DNA of 64,000 nucleotides from Lachnospiraceae bacterium. GTDB taxonomy: Bacteria; Bacillota; Clostridia; Lachnospirales; Lachnospiraceae. A program made the translations under genes and the position numbers. The notes under the pieces are model-generated. The model had not been told where the DNA came from. It made no database searches and saw only the letters and a list, made by a program, of their open reading frames with translations. Each line of letters starts with the position of its first letter. The stretch's first letter is position 1. The DNA is taken from assembly GCA_024681795.1 (NCBI GenBank), contig JAILAD010000020.1:62001-126000 (forward strand), in the 5' to 3' direction. Shown here in pieces: positions 18,146-27,516 of this stretch.

Positions 18146-18832
18146 ATGAAGAAGGGACTTACGGAAGTAGTATTTATTTTAGACAGAAGCGGATCCATGT
18201 CGGGACTGGAAGCGGACACCATCGGAGGCTTCAACTCCATGCTCGAAAAACAGAAAAAGGAAGAAGGAGATGCCGTTCTCTCCACGGTCCTTTTCGACGA
18301 CAGAACGGAAATCCTCTATGACAGACTTTCTGTCAGCAAGGCAGAACCGCTTACCGACAAACAGTATTATGTCAGAGGCTGCACGGCACTTCTTGATGCA
18401 GTGGGCGGCGCAATCGAGCATATTGCAAAGGTGCAGAAAGAACTGCCGGAAGAGGAAAAACCGGAGAAGACGCTCTTTATCATCACCACGGACGGAATGG
18501 AAAATGCGAGCCGTCACTACGACTATGCAAAGGTAAAGAAACTCGTGGAGAAGAAGAAAAAGAAACACGGCTGGGAATTCATTTTCCTGGGTGCCAATAT
18601 TGATGCAGTCGAAGTGGCCGGCAGATTCGGCGTTGCAAAGAACCGCGCGGTCCGTTATGAGTGCGACGGAGAAGGTACGAGGCTGAATTTTGAGGTTATG
18701 TCCAAAATGGTAAGCTGCGCGCGTACATGTGACAGCAGCGCAACCTTGCAGGCTGCCCTGGACGATGAGGAAATCCTGGAGCCGATTACCCGGCACTATA
18801 AAGAAAGCATCAAAAAGAAAAAACATCAGTGA
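18146..18832 (+). CDS. von Willebrand factor A domain protein
   Basis: A 228-residue cytoplasmic protein consisting almost entirely of a VWA domain. The metal-ion-dependent adhesion site is intact: DRSGSMSG at residues 13-20, a Thr in the GCTALLDAV region and TTDGMENAS. It resembles the stand-alone VWA proteins of tellurite-resistance-like TerF type, whose role is protein binding. A very strong ATAAGGAGG site precedes the ATG. The tail is Lys-rich. No neighbouring Ter genes; function unknown. Confidence 0.85.
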   Translation: MKKGLTEVVFILDRSGSMSGLEADTIGGFNSMLEKQKKEEGDAVLSTVLFDDRTEILYDRLSVSKAEPLTDKQYYVRGCTALLDAVGGAIEHIAKVQKELPEEEKPEKTLFIITTDGMENASRHYDYAKVKKLVEKKKKKHGWEFIFLGANIDAVEVAGRFGVAKNRAVRYECDGEGTRLNFEVMSKMVSCARTCDSSATLQAALDDEEILEPITRHYKESIKKKKHQ

Positions 18833-18893
18833 TATTTTTTAAACACGGGAAAGATGAGTCAAATTGATTTTTCTTCCGATAAGGAATACAATA

Positions 18894-18926
18894 AAAGATA
18901 CCCCGAAACAGTGAGGTATCTTTTTT
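18894..18926 (+). terminator. Intrinsic terminator after the VWA gene
   Basis: AAAGATACC pairs with GGTATCTTT across a 12-nt loop, followed by T6. Confidence 0.85.
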
Positions 18927-19015
18927 GATGCAGGTTTAATATTCATTAAAAAAAGAAGGAAGAAGAGACATTCCGGCAGGGATAACTTCAGGGGTATTTA
19001 AGAAAGGGGAAAACC

Positions 19016-19645
19016 ATGAACGAAAATATTGTAAAGAGAAACGAGCTGCTTGCAAAGACCGTGATCAAGGGGCTGGAATCCAGAAACATGACCGGATACT
19101 ATGCCGCTACAAAGGAAGAGGCTTTAAAAAAGGCGCTTGAACTGATTCCGAAGGGAAGTTCGGTTTCGATGGGCGGTGCAATGAGTGTACATGAGATCGG
19201 TCTTTCCGATGCACTGAAAACGGAGGAGTACAATTTTATCGACCGCGACGCATATGAGGACAAACGTGCGGCCATGCTTGCGGCATACGACGCGGATTTC
19301 TTTCTGTCGAGCTGCAATGCGCTTACCTCGGACGGGATTTTAGTCAATATCGACGGAAATGCAAACCGTGTTTCCGCAATTGCCCAGGGACCGAAGAAAG
19401 TGCTGTTTGTTGTCAGCTTAAACAAGGTCTGTCCGGATCTTGACTCGGCAATGAAGCGTGCAAGAAACGTTGCTGCGCCGGTAAATGTGCAGAGATTCGG
19501 CTTAAAGACACCGTGTGCCTCCACGGGAACCTGTATGGACTGCAAGAGTCCGGATACGATTTGCTGTCAGTTTCTGATTACGAGATTTTCAAGACATAAG
19601 GACAGAATTCACGTGATTTTAGTCGGAGAAGATCTCGGATTTTAA
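19016..19645 (+). CDS. LUD domain protein (lactate-utilisation LutC-like)
   Basis: A 209-residue protein of the LUD (DUF162) family, related to LutC. Marks seen: SVSMGGAMSVHEIGL near residue 60, LTSDGILVNIDGNANRVSAIAQGPKKVLFV, and a C-terminal Cys-containing STGTCMDCKSPDTICCQF. LUD proteins serve in lactate or related oxidations as part of Lut complexes, but lone copies like this one are common in Clostridia and have no proven role. Good AAAGGGG site; single gene ending at a hairpin terminator. Confidence 0.85.
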   Translation: MNENIVKRNELLAKTVIKGLESRNMTGYYAATKEEALKKALELIPKGSSVSMGGAMSVHEIGLSDALKTEEYNFIDRDAYEDKRAAMLAAYDADFFLSSCNALTSDGILVNIDGNANRVSAIAQGPKKVLFVVSLNKVCPDLDSAMKRARNVAAPVNVQRFGLKTPCASTGTCMDCKSPDTICCQFLITRFSRHKDRIHVILVGEDLGF

Positions 19646-19686
19646 AAGTAAGCCGGGGACGGAAGAAGAAAGGCGAACAACGAACA

Positions 19687-19715
19687 AAAGACCGGCATTT
19701 CTGCCGGTCTTTCTT
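19687..19715 (+). terminator. Bidirectional terminator between the LUD and SDR genes
   Basis: AAGACCGGCA pairs with TGCCGGTCTT over a 4-nt loop, with T-rich flank on the right and A-rich flank on the left. It serves the LUD gene and probably also the convergent SDR gene. Confidence 0.85.
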
Positions 19716-19738
19716 AATAGGGATGAAAAAAGGAGTTA

Positions 19739-20470
19739 TTACAAAGCTTCCGCTTTTATTACCGCGTCTTCCAGAGTCATTCCCGCATAATCCTGCGCGC
19801 GAAGAATCCGGCCGGATTTTTTATCGGTCATAAATGCACCGACCAGAACACCGGGAAGCGCACTTTCCGGGGAATTCGGGGCATTGGGGCCGCCGAGTTC
19901 GGTACGGCACCATCCGGGATCGACTAAATTAATCATGACATCGCTGCCTTCCACCTTGCTTCCGAGGTCGATTGTGATTTTATCAAGAGCTGCCTTCGCA
20001 GCGGAATATCCTGCCTGTTCCGGCTCCAGTGCAATGCCGCTCGTTGTATTGACGATTCGGCCGAAACCACGTTCCATCATTCCGGGAAGGAAATGATAGC
20101 AGATCATCGCGGGTGCAATCGTGCAGACCTGAAAACTGACGGTATAATCGGAAACGGGGGTTTTGCAGTAGTCGGTACGGTATGCGATCTGCAGCCCGGC
20201 ATTGTTACAGACTACGTCCACCTGCACGCCCAGGGCATCAATGTCTTTTAACATTTGTTCCACACTTTCGGGGTCCGACAATTCCGCAGAGACGGCGTAT
20301 GCGTTCGCACCGAGAGAGCGTACCTCTTCGGCAATTTTCTCACTTTTTTCAAGGCTTCTGGAATGAAGAATCAGATTGCAGCCTCTCTTCGCCAGTTCGA
20401 TGGCGGATAAATATCCGAGGCCTCTGGTGGCTCCGGTTAAAAGTACCCATTTTCCTTTTAAATCAAGCAT
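19739..20470 (-). CDS. Short-chain dehydrogenase/reductase
   Basis: A 243-residue SDR-family NAD(P)-dependent oxidoreductase. Reading leftward from ATG at 20470 (site AAAGGAAATT upstream), the cofactor-binding TGATRGLG is at residues 13-20, NNAG near 93, and the catalytic Tyr and Lys are in GYSAAKAAL. The substrate cannot be deduced. An upstream extension of the frame would run through two copies of the GGTGCCTGACCCC repeat and is not credible. Monocistronic, convergent with the LUD gene. Confidence 0.85.
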   Translation of the reverse strand: MLDLKGKWVLLTGATRGLGYLSAIELAKRGCNLILHSRSLEKSEKIAEEVRSLGANAYAVSAELSDPESVEQMLKDIDALGVQVDVVCNNAGLQIAYRTDYCKTPVSDYTVSFQVCTIAPAMICYHFLPGMMERGFGRIVNTTSGIALEPEQAGYSAAKAALDKITIDLGSKVEGSDVMINLVDPGWCRTELGGPNAPNSPESALPGVLVGAFMTDKKSGRILRAQDYAGMTLEDAVIKAEAL

Positions 20471-20493
20471 GATAATTTCCTTTCTTTTGTAAC

Positions 20494-20538
20494 GGTGCCT
20501 GACCCCATTACACTGTGTAATGGTGCCTGACCCCATTA
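20494..20538. repeat. Paired GGTGCCTGACCCCATTA repeat
   Basis: Two direct copies of GGTGCCTGACCCCATTA (20494-20510 and 20522-20538) flank the palindrome ATTACACTGTGTAAT (20507-20521). It lies 24 nt upstream of the SDR start. This repeat family is different from GGGGACAGTCCCC but has the same style: short, GC-rich, paired and intergenic. Confidence 0.85.
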
Positions 20539-20613
20539 AGCATAGCATCACGGATTATCCGGCTCTATAAAAAACGGAACCAAAAATAGAACAAATCTAT
20601 CCTTTCCGTCAAA

Positions 20614-22167
20614 TCAAAGCAGTACGGTTTTGGTTGCAAGCTTATCCGCGAACGCCTTATCATGCTCAACAATCAGCATGGTCGGAGCATAAGTTTCAAT
20701 CAGCTTTTCAATCTGCATTCTGGAAAAGACGTCGATATAATTCAGCGGCTCGTCCCAGATATAAAGGTGCGCAGGCGTGATCAGGCTCGACGCAATCAAA
20801 ACCTTCTTTTTCTGCCCTTCGGAATAATCCTCCATATTCTTTTCAAACTGCACCCGTTCCAAATCCAGCTTGCGAAGAAGCGATAAAAGGAGCGTAAAAT
20901 CAAGCCCGTTTTCTTCAGCATAATCCTTTAAACTTCCGCGTAGATGCGAGGTATCCTGACTGATATAGGAGATAATCAGGCCGCTCGCAGGCGCAAGTGT
21001 TCCCGTAACGGAGTAATTCACAAATCCGCCGTCTCCTGCTCCGTCGTCAAAAGCCCGGTCGGAAGCATTTGCAAGGAGAACCGCTTTAATAAAACTCGAT
21101 TTTCCGCAGCCGTTTCCGCCCTGCAGAAACACTCTTTCCCCGCTGCGGATTTCGAAGGTCAGATTTTGTACTACAGGCGTAGTTGCATCGTTGTATTTCA
21201 AAGAAAAATCCCTGCATTCCAGAAGCCTTGCTTTATGATAAGTAAGGGGGTTCAGTTTTAAGTCACTTACATTCTCAATATCTTTCAGGAGACCTTCTTT
21301 TTCCTCAATTTCCTTATCAATCCGCTTCTCAAAGGATTTCACCCTTGCTTCCATTTTCTTGGTTTTTGCGCCGATGTAAGATCTTGTGGAAATATTCCGG
21401 TCGTTTTCTTTGAACGGATCAAAGCCGATTTTGGTGCCTTCGCTTTTGCTCGCCCAACGGCCGACCCTGTCTGCGGAAGCCTTCAGTTTGTTTATTTCTT
21501 TCCGGTGTTTTTCGTTTTCCGAAATTGCAAAACTGTCCGCGCGTTTCTTATTCTCCCACCAGCTTGAAAAATTTCCGGCCTGGACTTCTATGGATGCGCG
21601 GGAGAGTACCAGAACATGGTCCGACACCGCATCCAGAAGGTCGCGGTCATGCGAAACCAGAATAAAGCCTTTCTTTCCGGAAAGGTATTCCCGGATGATT
21701 TCCCTCGCATTCCGGTCCAGATGATTGGTCGGTTCATCGATTAAAAGAAAACTGTTCCCGCCGGAGAATAATACTGCCAGCATCACTTTTGTACGTTCCC
21801 CGAAACTCAGGGTTTTGAAGGGCCTGTAGAGTATTTCGGAATCGCAGTGAAGGTCGTTTAATTCCATTAAGACTTTCCACGATTCCACTCCCGGCTTCCA
21901 TTTTTCCATCAGGGAATCCGCGCATTCTTCCAAATCCTCATTTTGTACGGGATACGGAAAATAGTCGAAAACCGTATCGGTTGAAATGCTGCCGCTATAC
22001 TCCAGCTCGCCCGAAAGCAGTTTTAAAAACGTGCTTTTTCCTTTGCCGTTCCGCCCGATGAAACCGAGTTTCCAGTCCGTATCAATCTGAAATGAAACAT
22101 CCTCAAAAATCGGATCAGAGCTTCCTTCATACGTGAAGGAAAGATTACTTACCTGAATCAGTGCCAT
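20614..22167 (-). CDS. ABC-F ATPase, Lsa-like ribosome-protection type
   Basis: A 517-residue protein with two ABC ATPase domains and no membrane segment. First domain: GRNGKGKST, signature LSFGERTK, Walker B FLLIDEPTNHLD. Charged coiled-coil linker at about 190-300. Second domain: QGGNGCGKSS, signature YSEGQKKK, Walker B LYIWDEPLNYID. The WDEPLNYID form and the FQIDTDWKLGF N-terminus are features of the Lsa branch, whose members rescue ribosomes from lincosamide, pleuromutilin and streptogramin A drugs. Whether this copy gives resistance cannot be told. It is alone, with a promoter about 370 nt upstream and a structured leader, which fits antibiotic-induced attenuation known for this class. 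Confidence 0.88.
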   Translation of the reverse strand: MALIQVSNLSFTYEGSSDPIFEDVSFQIDTDWKLGFIGRNGKGKSTFLKLLSGELEYSGSISTDTVFDYFPYPVQNEDLEECADSLMEKWKPGVESWKVLMELNDLHCDSEILYRPFKTLSFGERTKVMLAVLFSGGNSFLLIDEPTNHLDRNAREIIREYLSGKKGFILVSHDRDLLDAVSDHVLVLSRASIEVQAGNFSSWWENKKRADSFAISENEKHRKEINKLKASADRVGRWASKSEGTKIGFDPFKENDRNISTRSYIGAKTKKMEARVKSFEKRIDKEIEEKEGLLKDIENVSDLKLNPLTYHKARLLECRDFSLKYNDATTPVVQNLTFEIRSGERVFLQGGNGCGKSSFIKAVLLANASDRAFDDGAGDGGFVNYSVTGTLAPASGLIISYISQDTSHLRGSLKDYAEENGLDFTLLLSLLRKLDLERVQFEKNMEDYSEGQKKKVLIASSLITPAHLYIWDEPLNYIDVFSRMQIEKLIETYAPTMLIVEHDKAFADKLATKTVLL

Positions 22168-22208
22168 TTTACCGCCTTTCTGCCTTTGCGGGACGCTTGC
22201 GTTATCCG

Positions 22209-22265
22209 TTCGGAAAAAGGATTCCGAATAAATAAATCCGCTTCAGCCTGTGCGGAAGCGGATTT
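22209..22265 (-). promoter_or_regulatory. Hairpins in the ABC-F leader, candidate attenuator
   Basis: In the leftward transcript, an 11-bp stem (GAAGCGGATTT at 22255-22265 with AAATCCGCTTC at 22234-22244, 10-nt loop) is followed by a U-rich run interrupted by A. A second 7-bp hairpin (22209-22215 with 22222-22228) follows. It could terminate transcription before the gene. The same stem has a perfect T7 in the rightward sense, but no rightward gene reads into it. The stretch 22270-22737 holds no convincing gene apart from tiny leader candidates such as 22467-22481 (four codons, preceded by AAGGTGAAGG). Confidence 0.5.
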
Positions 22266-22542
22266 TTTTCGGGATTGTTTTTACTGCCTGGGATTCGCCG
22301 GTATTTTATCCTGTCGGTTGGACCGGTCGTAGGGTTTGTCTGCAACAGACGATATATCTTCAGGAAATAAAAAAGTAAGGATTCAGAAAATCCGTCGACA
22401 ATCCGTTTCCACACACAATAATCCCGCATCCGGGCCTTAAATCATACTGTGTACATGAAAACCAAATTATCGAATTATCATTCCTTCACCTTACACTTTC
22501 GTGTTCTTTCTAAATATTTTCCGGTTTGTACCGGTCGCTTGC

Positions 22543-22571
22543 ATCATAACACGGGACCTTTTTTTTGACAA
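22543..22571 (-). promoter_or_regulatory. Promoter of the ABC-F gene
   Basis: On the minus strand, TTGTCA (22566-22571), a 17-nt spacer and TATGAT (22543-22548). Transcription would start near 22535, giving an untranslated leader of about 370 nt. Confidence 0.75.
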
Positions 22572-22737
22572 GCATTTTCTTTATTTTTACCGTCGAAACT
22601 CCGGAAAATATGAAATAAATGGGCCGTTTTTATACACTTTACGGGCTTAATGTGGTAGCATAAATATATGTATTTTTATTTTAAATCCGACGGTTACGGA
22701 AAATGAAAAAATAAAAGATACAGGAGGCTGGAACGGT

Positions 22738-24156
22738 ATGTTTGGCAGCAAATCGGCAAAAAATCATGAAGCGGAAGAACGGGTGCGAAGCCTGCAGCGG
22801 GAACTGGAGGAAATGAAAGAAAGCCTGGAGCAATCCCGGGCAGAGTTTGATGCGGTCAACCGTTGTACGCATCTGGGAATATGGAAAGCTTTTTATGATG
22901 AAAAAGGCAATCAGACCAATGTGGTTTTTACGGACGAATTTCGAAGGCTCCTGGGATTTACCGGGGAAGAACTGCCGGATGACATTGAAAAATTCGGAGC
23001 ATTAATTCATCCGGACGAGAAGAAAAAAGTGTTTGCAATCTTCGATGCGGCGGCTTCGGACCGGAGCGGGAAGACCCGGTATGATACGGAATACAGGCTG
23101 CTTACGAAATCGGGAGAGTACAAATGGTTCCATGCAACCGGAGAGGTGATCCGGTATGAAAACGGATTGCCGAAAGAGTTTATCGGAACATTTTCCGATA
23201 TTGACAGCCAGAAAAAATCGGCAGAGATTTTTGAACACGATGCAAGGCGCCAGAAAGCCGTTGACCAGATGATGCTTGAGGGCAGCTGGAGCATGGACCT
23301 TACAAAATATGCAATAGACGATGTGAATTCGCCGATGGTTTATTCGGACCAGTTTAAGCGGATTCTCGGATATGAGCCGCATTCCGGGGATTTTCCGGAT
23401 GTGATGGGAACCTGGATTACGAGGATCCATCCGGATGATGTGGGGATTGCGTCGGAAGCGATACAAAAGCAGCTTGCCGATTCAACCGGACGAACCGTGT
23501 TTGATATGGAATACAGGGTTCGCCATAAATCCGGAGAGTACATCTGGCTGAGGGCATCCAGCTATGTCGTCTGGTCGGATGACAGGGTTCCGGTGATGGC
23601 AGCGGGAACGATTCTTGATATCTCGAAGCAGAAGAAAAATCAGGTATGGTTTGAGGAAGAGATGGAGCCGAACATAGAATCACTCCGTGCCGGTATTGCG
23701 GAAATTGCCGCAAACGTGGAGAAGGCGACACAGCAGATGCAGGAGGTTTCCGGAAAACAGGAGGAAGTAACGAATGCCGCAAATGAAATTGAGAATGCGG
23801 TGAACGACTCCATGGAAATCATCGGAAGCATTCAGAATATCACGCGACAGACAAACCTGCTTTCGTTAAATGCATCGATTGAAGCGGCGAGAGCGGGAGA
23901 TGCCGGAAGAGGTTTTTCCGTGGTTGCGTCGGAGGTACAGTTATTGTCGAATTCCACGAAGGAAACCACGGAACATATTTCCGAGAGACTGACGAACGTA
24001 AATGAATCCGTCAAAGGAATTCTGGCGAAAATCAACCAAATCAGCAAAAGCATTGCGGACGAAAGCGAGGAAATGCTGATTATCAACAAAACCGTTGAAG
24101 AACTTCATGCTGCGGCAAATGAAATTGCGCAGATGGCAGAGAGTCTGTATAAGTAA
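22738..24156 (+). CDS. Soluble PAS-PAS methyl-accepting chemotaxis-type protein
   Basis: A 472-residue signalling protein with no membrane segment. Residues 1-45 are a charged coiled coil. Two PAS domains of the PAS_3 type follow (about 45-165 and 180-300), each ending in the [13 protein letters not shown] / [13 protein letters not shown] pattern followed by an FSDID / ILDIS motif. The C-terminal 150 residues are a shortened chemoreceptor signalling hairpin with [23 protein letters not shown] at its tip; a kinase-docking tip is present but methylation regions look short. It may sense a cytoplasmic ligand or redox state. A GGAGG site precedes the ATG. No che genes nearby. Confidence 0.88.
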   Translation: MFGSKSAKNHEAEERVRSLQRELEEMKESLEQSRAEFDAVNRCTHLGIWKAFYDEKGNQTNVVFTDEFRRLLGFTGEELPDDIEKFGALIHPDEKKKVFAIFDAAASDRSGKTRYDTEYRLLTKSGEYKWFHATGEVIRYENGLPKEFIGTFSDIDSQKKSAEIFEHDARRQKAVDQMMLEGSWSMDLTKYAIDDVNSPMVYSDQFKRILGYEPHSGDFPDVMGTWITRIHPDDVGIASEAIQKQLADSTGRTVFDMEYRVRHKSGEYIWLRASSYVVWSDDRVPVMAAGTILDISKQKKNQVWFEEEMEPNIESLRAGIAEIAANVEKATQQMQEVSGKQEEVTNAANEIENAVNDSMEIIGSIQNITRQTNLLSLNASIEAARAGDAGRGFSVVASEVQLLSNSTKETTEHISERLTNVNESVKGILAKINQISKSIADESEEMLIINKTVEELHAAANEIAQMAESLYK

Positions 24157-24224
24157 AAGATTCTGTAAAAGTAAAAGAGCCTGTAAAAGTAAAACGGGAA
24201 TATGCGTTGGAAACGATGCTGTTT

Positions 24225-24257
24225 ACGGAGGGGCAAAAGCCTCTCCGTTTTTATTTT
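24225..24257 (+). terminator. Terminator after the chemoreceptor gene
   Basis: ACGGAGGGG pairs with CCTCTCCGT (one mismatch) over a CAAAAG loop, followed by TTTTATTTTTT. Confidence 0.8.
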
Positions 24258-24260
24258 TTC

Positions 24261-24308
24261 AATCTTTTCCGGCGGGGACAATTTAATCCTTTCCGGCGGG
24301 GACAATTT
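24261..24308 (+). repeat. 24-nt tandem duplication with GGGGACAATTT
   Basis: AATC(T/C)TTTCCGGCGGGGACAATTT occurs twice in direct tandem (24261-24284, 24285-24308) with one difference. The GGGGACA core recalls the left half of the GGGGACAGTCCCC family, but the palindrome is missing. Confidence 0.8.
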
Positions 24309-24423
24309 TTGACAAAAGAGTCAAAAAATGGTATTTTTTAAAGGATTATGGGTACATTTCAGGGACTGAAAACGAAATGTAACCGGATAAGTTGAAATGA
24401 ATGGATTTAAGGAGGACGTTCCG

Positions 24424-27400
24424 GTGAGTAACGGAAGCGTTTTTGTGGGTGTGGACATCGGCTCGACGACGGCAAAGCTCGTCATCAGAGACGGTGAGGA
24501 AATCATATATAAAAAATACGAGAGACACTATTCGCAGGTGCGCACCAAAACCCTGCAGATGCTGGAGGATGCGAAGGAGTATCTGGAAGGAAAAGAGATT
24601 AAAATCGCAATTTCCGGATCTGCCGGACTCGGTGTTGCGGAGGCTGCGGGAATCAGTTTCGTGCAGGAAGTATATGCGACATACGCGCTGGTAAAAGAGA
24701 AAGAGCCGGGGACGGATGCGGTCATCGAGCTCGGCGGGGAAGATGCAAAAATCATTTTCCTGAAGGGCGGCGTGGACGAGCGTATGAACGGAACCTGCGC
24801 GGGCGGTACCGGAGCATTCATCGACCAGATGGCGACACTTCTTAACGTAACGCCCGATGAACTGGACGAATTAAGTCTTCAGTGCGGCAAGATTTATCCG
24901 ATTGCATCCCGTTGCGGCGTGTTTGCAAAGACCGACATTCAGCCTTTAATCAATCAGGGCGTGCAGAAAAGCGACATTGCGGCAAGTATCTATCAGGCAG
25001 TGGTTAACCAGACCATTTCCGGATTGGCACAGGGAAGAAAAATAGAAGGAAAGGTCGTATTTCTTGGCGGCCCCCTTTACTATAACAAGGGCCTTCGAAA
25101 GAGCTTTCAGGACACCCTGAAACTGGATGACGAACATGCGATATTCCCGGACTATGCGTTAATCAGCGTGGCACTCGGGGCTTCGATTTTTGCATCGAAC
25201 CAGCAGGAAAGCAGTACGTATGAGGACATTATTTCCGCAATCCGGGCAACTCTTTCGGGAAAAACCACGGTAAACACGATGGCGCCTCTTTTTGCATCCC
25301 GGGCAGAGCGCGAAGAATTCAAGGCGCGCCATGCAAAAGAGAATGTTGAATATGCCGATATCTCAAGCTATACGGGGGATGCGTATCTCGGAATCGACTG
25401 CGGGTCCACGACGACAAAGCTTGTTTTAATGGGAGCAAACAAGGAAATACTCTGGTCCTATTATGATTCCAACAAGGGCAATCCGGTGGATGTCGTAAAA
25501 AACCAGTTAATTGAAGTACGTACCCTTTGCGGCGACCGGATTACGATTCGGGGAAGCGGAGTTACGGGCTACGGCGAGGAACTGATTTTAAACGCATTCC
25601 ACGTAGACAAGGGGCTCGTTGAGACCATGGCACATTTCATGGCGGCAAAGCAGTTTGAGCCGGATGTGGATTTTATCCTGGATATCGGCGGGCAGGACAT
25701 CAAATGTATCAAGATAAAAAATAACGCCGTCGACAGCATCATGTTAAACGAGGCCTGTTCCTCGGGTTGCGGCTCGTTTATTGAAACCTTTGCAAAATCA
25801 ATGGGCTACAAGGCCCCGGAATTTGCACTCCTGGGACTTGAGGGAGATGCCCCGGTCGATCTCGGCTCGCGCTGTACGGTATTCATGAACTCGTCGATTA
25901 AGCAGGCGCAGAAGGACGGCGTTTCCGTTCAGAATATTTCCGCGGGACTTTCCGTGTCGGTTATAAAAAATGCAATCTATAAGGTGATCCGCGCCAATTC
26001 GCCGACGGAACTCGGAGACCACATTGTGGTGCAGGGCGGAACATTTTTAAACGATGCGATTTTACGCGCATTTGAAAATGAAATCGGGCATCCGGTCACG
26101 AGACCGATGATTGCCGGAATCATGGGAGCCTACGGTGCAGCGATTTATGCGATGGAGTCGAAAGGAAAAAAGGTGCAGTCTGCGGACGGAAAATCCGCTG
26201 CGGAAGGTGCCCCTGACGATTCTGCGGCATCCACGCTGCTTACTCTGGAACAGCTTCGGAACTTTACACATACCTCGAAGGCGGCAGTATGCCCGGGTTG
26301 TACGAACCACTGTGCGCTGACGATTAATACCTTCTCGGACGGCGGAAAATTCATTTCCGGAAACCGCTGCGAGAAGATGAAAAACGGCGGCAGGAGAAAG
26401 GCCGAAGGCCTGAACCTGTATGAGTTTAAGCGTAAGAAACTGGAGGAAATGTTTGATTCGGACCGCCCCAAAGAGGGAGATGCGGATGCAGCCGGAAACA
26501 AGCTGACAATCGGCCTTCCGCTGCAGCTTGGAATGTATGACCTCGCACCGCTTTGGTACGGCTTATATACGGATTTGGGATTCCGCGTGGTATTCTCCGG
26601 ATTTTCTTCGAGAAATACTTATCTCGCGGGACAGGACAGCATCCCTTCGGATACTGCATGCTACCCTGCGAAAATCATGCACGGGCATATCGTGAAACTG
26701 ATTGAGGATGGTGTTGATGCGATTTTTGCACCGTGTCTTACCTATAATCTGGACGAAAATGCGGGCGACAACCACTACAACTGCCCGATTGTTGCATATT
26801 ATCCGGAACTTCTGAAGGACAATATGGATATTTTAAAGGAGGTTACCTACTTCCAGCCGTTCCTGAATATCAATGATGAGAAGGAACTGGCACGCGAGCT
26901 TGCAATGCTGATGCCTGAGAAACTGGGAAAATTCACGGAGGCGCAGTATTTACATGCAATCCGTCACGGGTTTGATTTGTATCACCGGTATCATGAGGAA
27001 ATCCGCAAAGAGGCGGACCGGATTGTTGAGGAAGCGCATAAACGCGGCATGCGTATCATGGTGCTTGCGGGCCGGCCGTATCATGTGGACCCGGAAATCA
27101 ACCACGGTATCGACCTCCTGGCGGAAAGCCTTGGCTTTGCAATTATTACCGAGGACAGCATAGCATACCGGATCGGCAGGATTCCGACGAAGGTTTTAAA
27201 CCAGTGGACGTATCACGCGCGCCTTTATTCCGCAGCGGAATACGTGACGGAACGCGACGATATGGAACTTGTGCAGCTGGTGTCTTTCGGCTGCGGTATC
27301 GACGCAATCACGTCGGACGAGGTGCGCTCGATTTTAGAGCGGAAGGGAAGAATCTATACGCAGATTAAAATTGACGAAATCAACAATTTAAGTGCGGTGA

Positions 27401-27453
27401 ATATCCGGTTAAGATCGCTTCTCGGAGCGCTTGAGATGCGGGACAGGGAATAA
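24424..27453 (+). CDS. Acyl-CoA dehydratase activase-related protein: two BadF/BadG ATPase domains plus DUF2229
   Basis: A 1009-residue iron-sulfur ATPase. GTG 24424 is chosen because TAAGGAGG (24408-24415) sits 8 nt before it. The first ASKHA domain begins VFVGVDIGSTTAKLVI, with cluster cysteines in GTCAGGTGAF and ASRCGVFAK. The second begins YLGIDCGSTTTKLVL, with EACSSGCGSF and GSRCTVF. A cysteine-rich link (CPGCTNHC, NRCEK) leads to a C-terminal DUF2229 region (LPLQLGMYDLAPLWYGLYTDLG). Such proteins resemble activators of 2-hydroxyacyl-CoA dehydratases, which pump electrons to a dehydratase using ATP. The substrate of this large form is unknown. The next gene, 63 nt on, supplies the dehydratase-like part. 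Confidence 0.88.
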   Translation: MSNGSVFVGVDIGSTTAKLVIRDGEEIIYKKYERHYSQVRTKTLQMLEDAKEYLEGKEIKIAISGSAGLGVAEAAGISFVQEVYATYALVKEKEPGTDAVIELGGEDAKIIFLKGGVDERMNGTCAGGTGAFIDQMATLLNVTPDELDELSLQCGKIYPIASRCGVFAKTDIQPLINQGVQKSDIAASIYQAVVNQTISGLAQGRKIEGKVVFLGGPLYYNKGLRKSFQDTLKLDDEHAIFPDYALISVALGASIFASNQQESSTYEDIISAIRATLSGKTTVNTMAPLFASRAEREEFKARHAKENVEYADISSYTGDAYLGIDCGSTTTKLVLMGANKEILWSYYDSNKGNPVDVVKNQLIEVRTLCGDRITIRGSGVTGYGEELILNAFHVDKGLVETMAHFMAAKQFEPDVDFILDIGGQDIKCIKIKNNAVDSIMLNEACSSGCGSFIETFAKSMGYKAPEFALLGLEGDAPVDLGSRCTVFMNSSIKQAQKDGVSVQNISAGLSVSVIKNAIYKVIRANSPTELGDHIVVQGGTFLNDAILRAFENEIGHPVTRPMIAGIMGAYGAAIYAMESKGKKVQSADGKSAAEGAPDDSAASTLLTLEQLRNFTHTSKAAVCPGCTNHCALTINTFSDGGKFISGNRCEKMKNGGRRKAEGLNLYEFKRKKLEEMFDSDRPKEGDADAAGNKLTIGLPLQLGMYDLAPLWYGLYTDLGFRVVFSGFSSRNTYLAGQDSIPSDTACYPAKIMHGHIVKLIEDGVDAIFAPCLTYNLDENAGDNHYNCPIVAYYPELLKDNMDILKEVTYFQPFLNINDEKELARELAMLMPEKLGKFTEAQYLHAIRHGFDLYHRYHEEIRKEADRIVEEAHKRGMRIMVLAGRPYHVDPEINHGIDLLAESLGFAIITEDSIAYRIGRIPTKVLNQWTYHARLYSAAEYVTERDDMELVQLVSFGCGIDAITSDEVRSILERKGRIYTQIKIDEINNLSAVNIRLRSLLGALEMRDRE

Positions 27454-27516
27454 TATAATACAGAATAAAAAATACAGAATAAACCGGAAAAATACGGTTA
27501 CAGGATTTGGTTAACA

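Noticed and set aside
22202..22429. 75-residue frame in the ABC-F leader
   Set aside because: Composition is unlike a folded protein and it spans the hairpin; a weak AAGGCCCGG site is the only support. Left as leader sequence.
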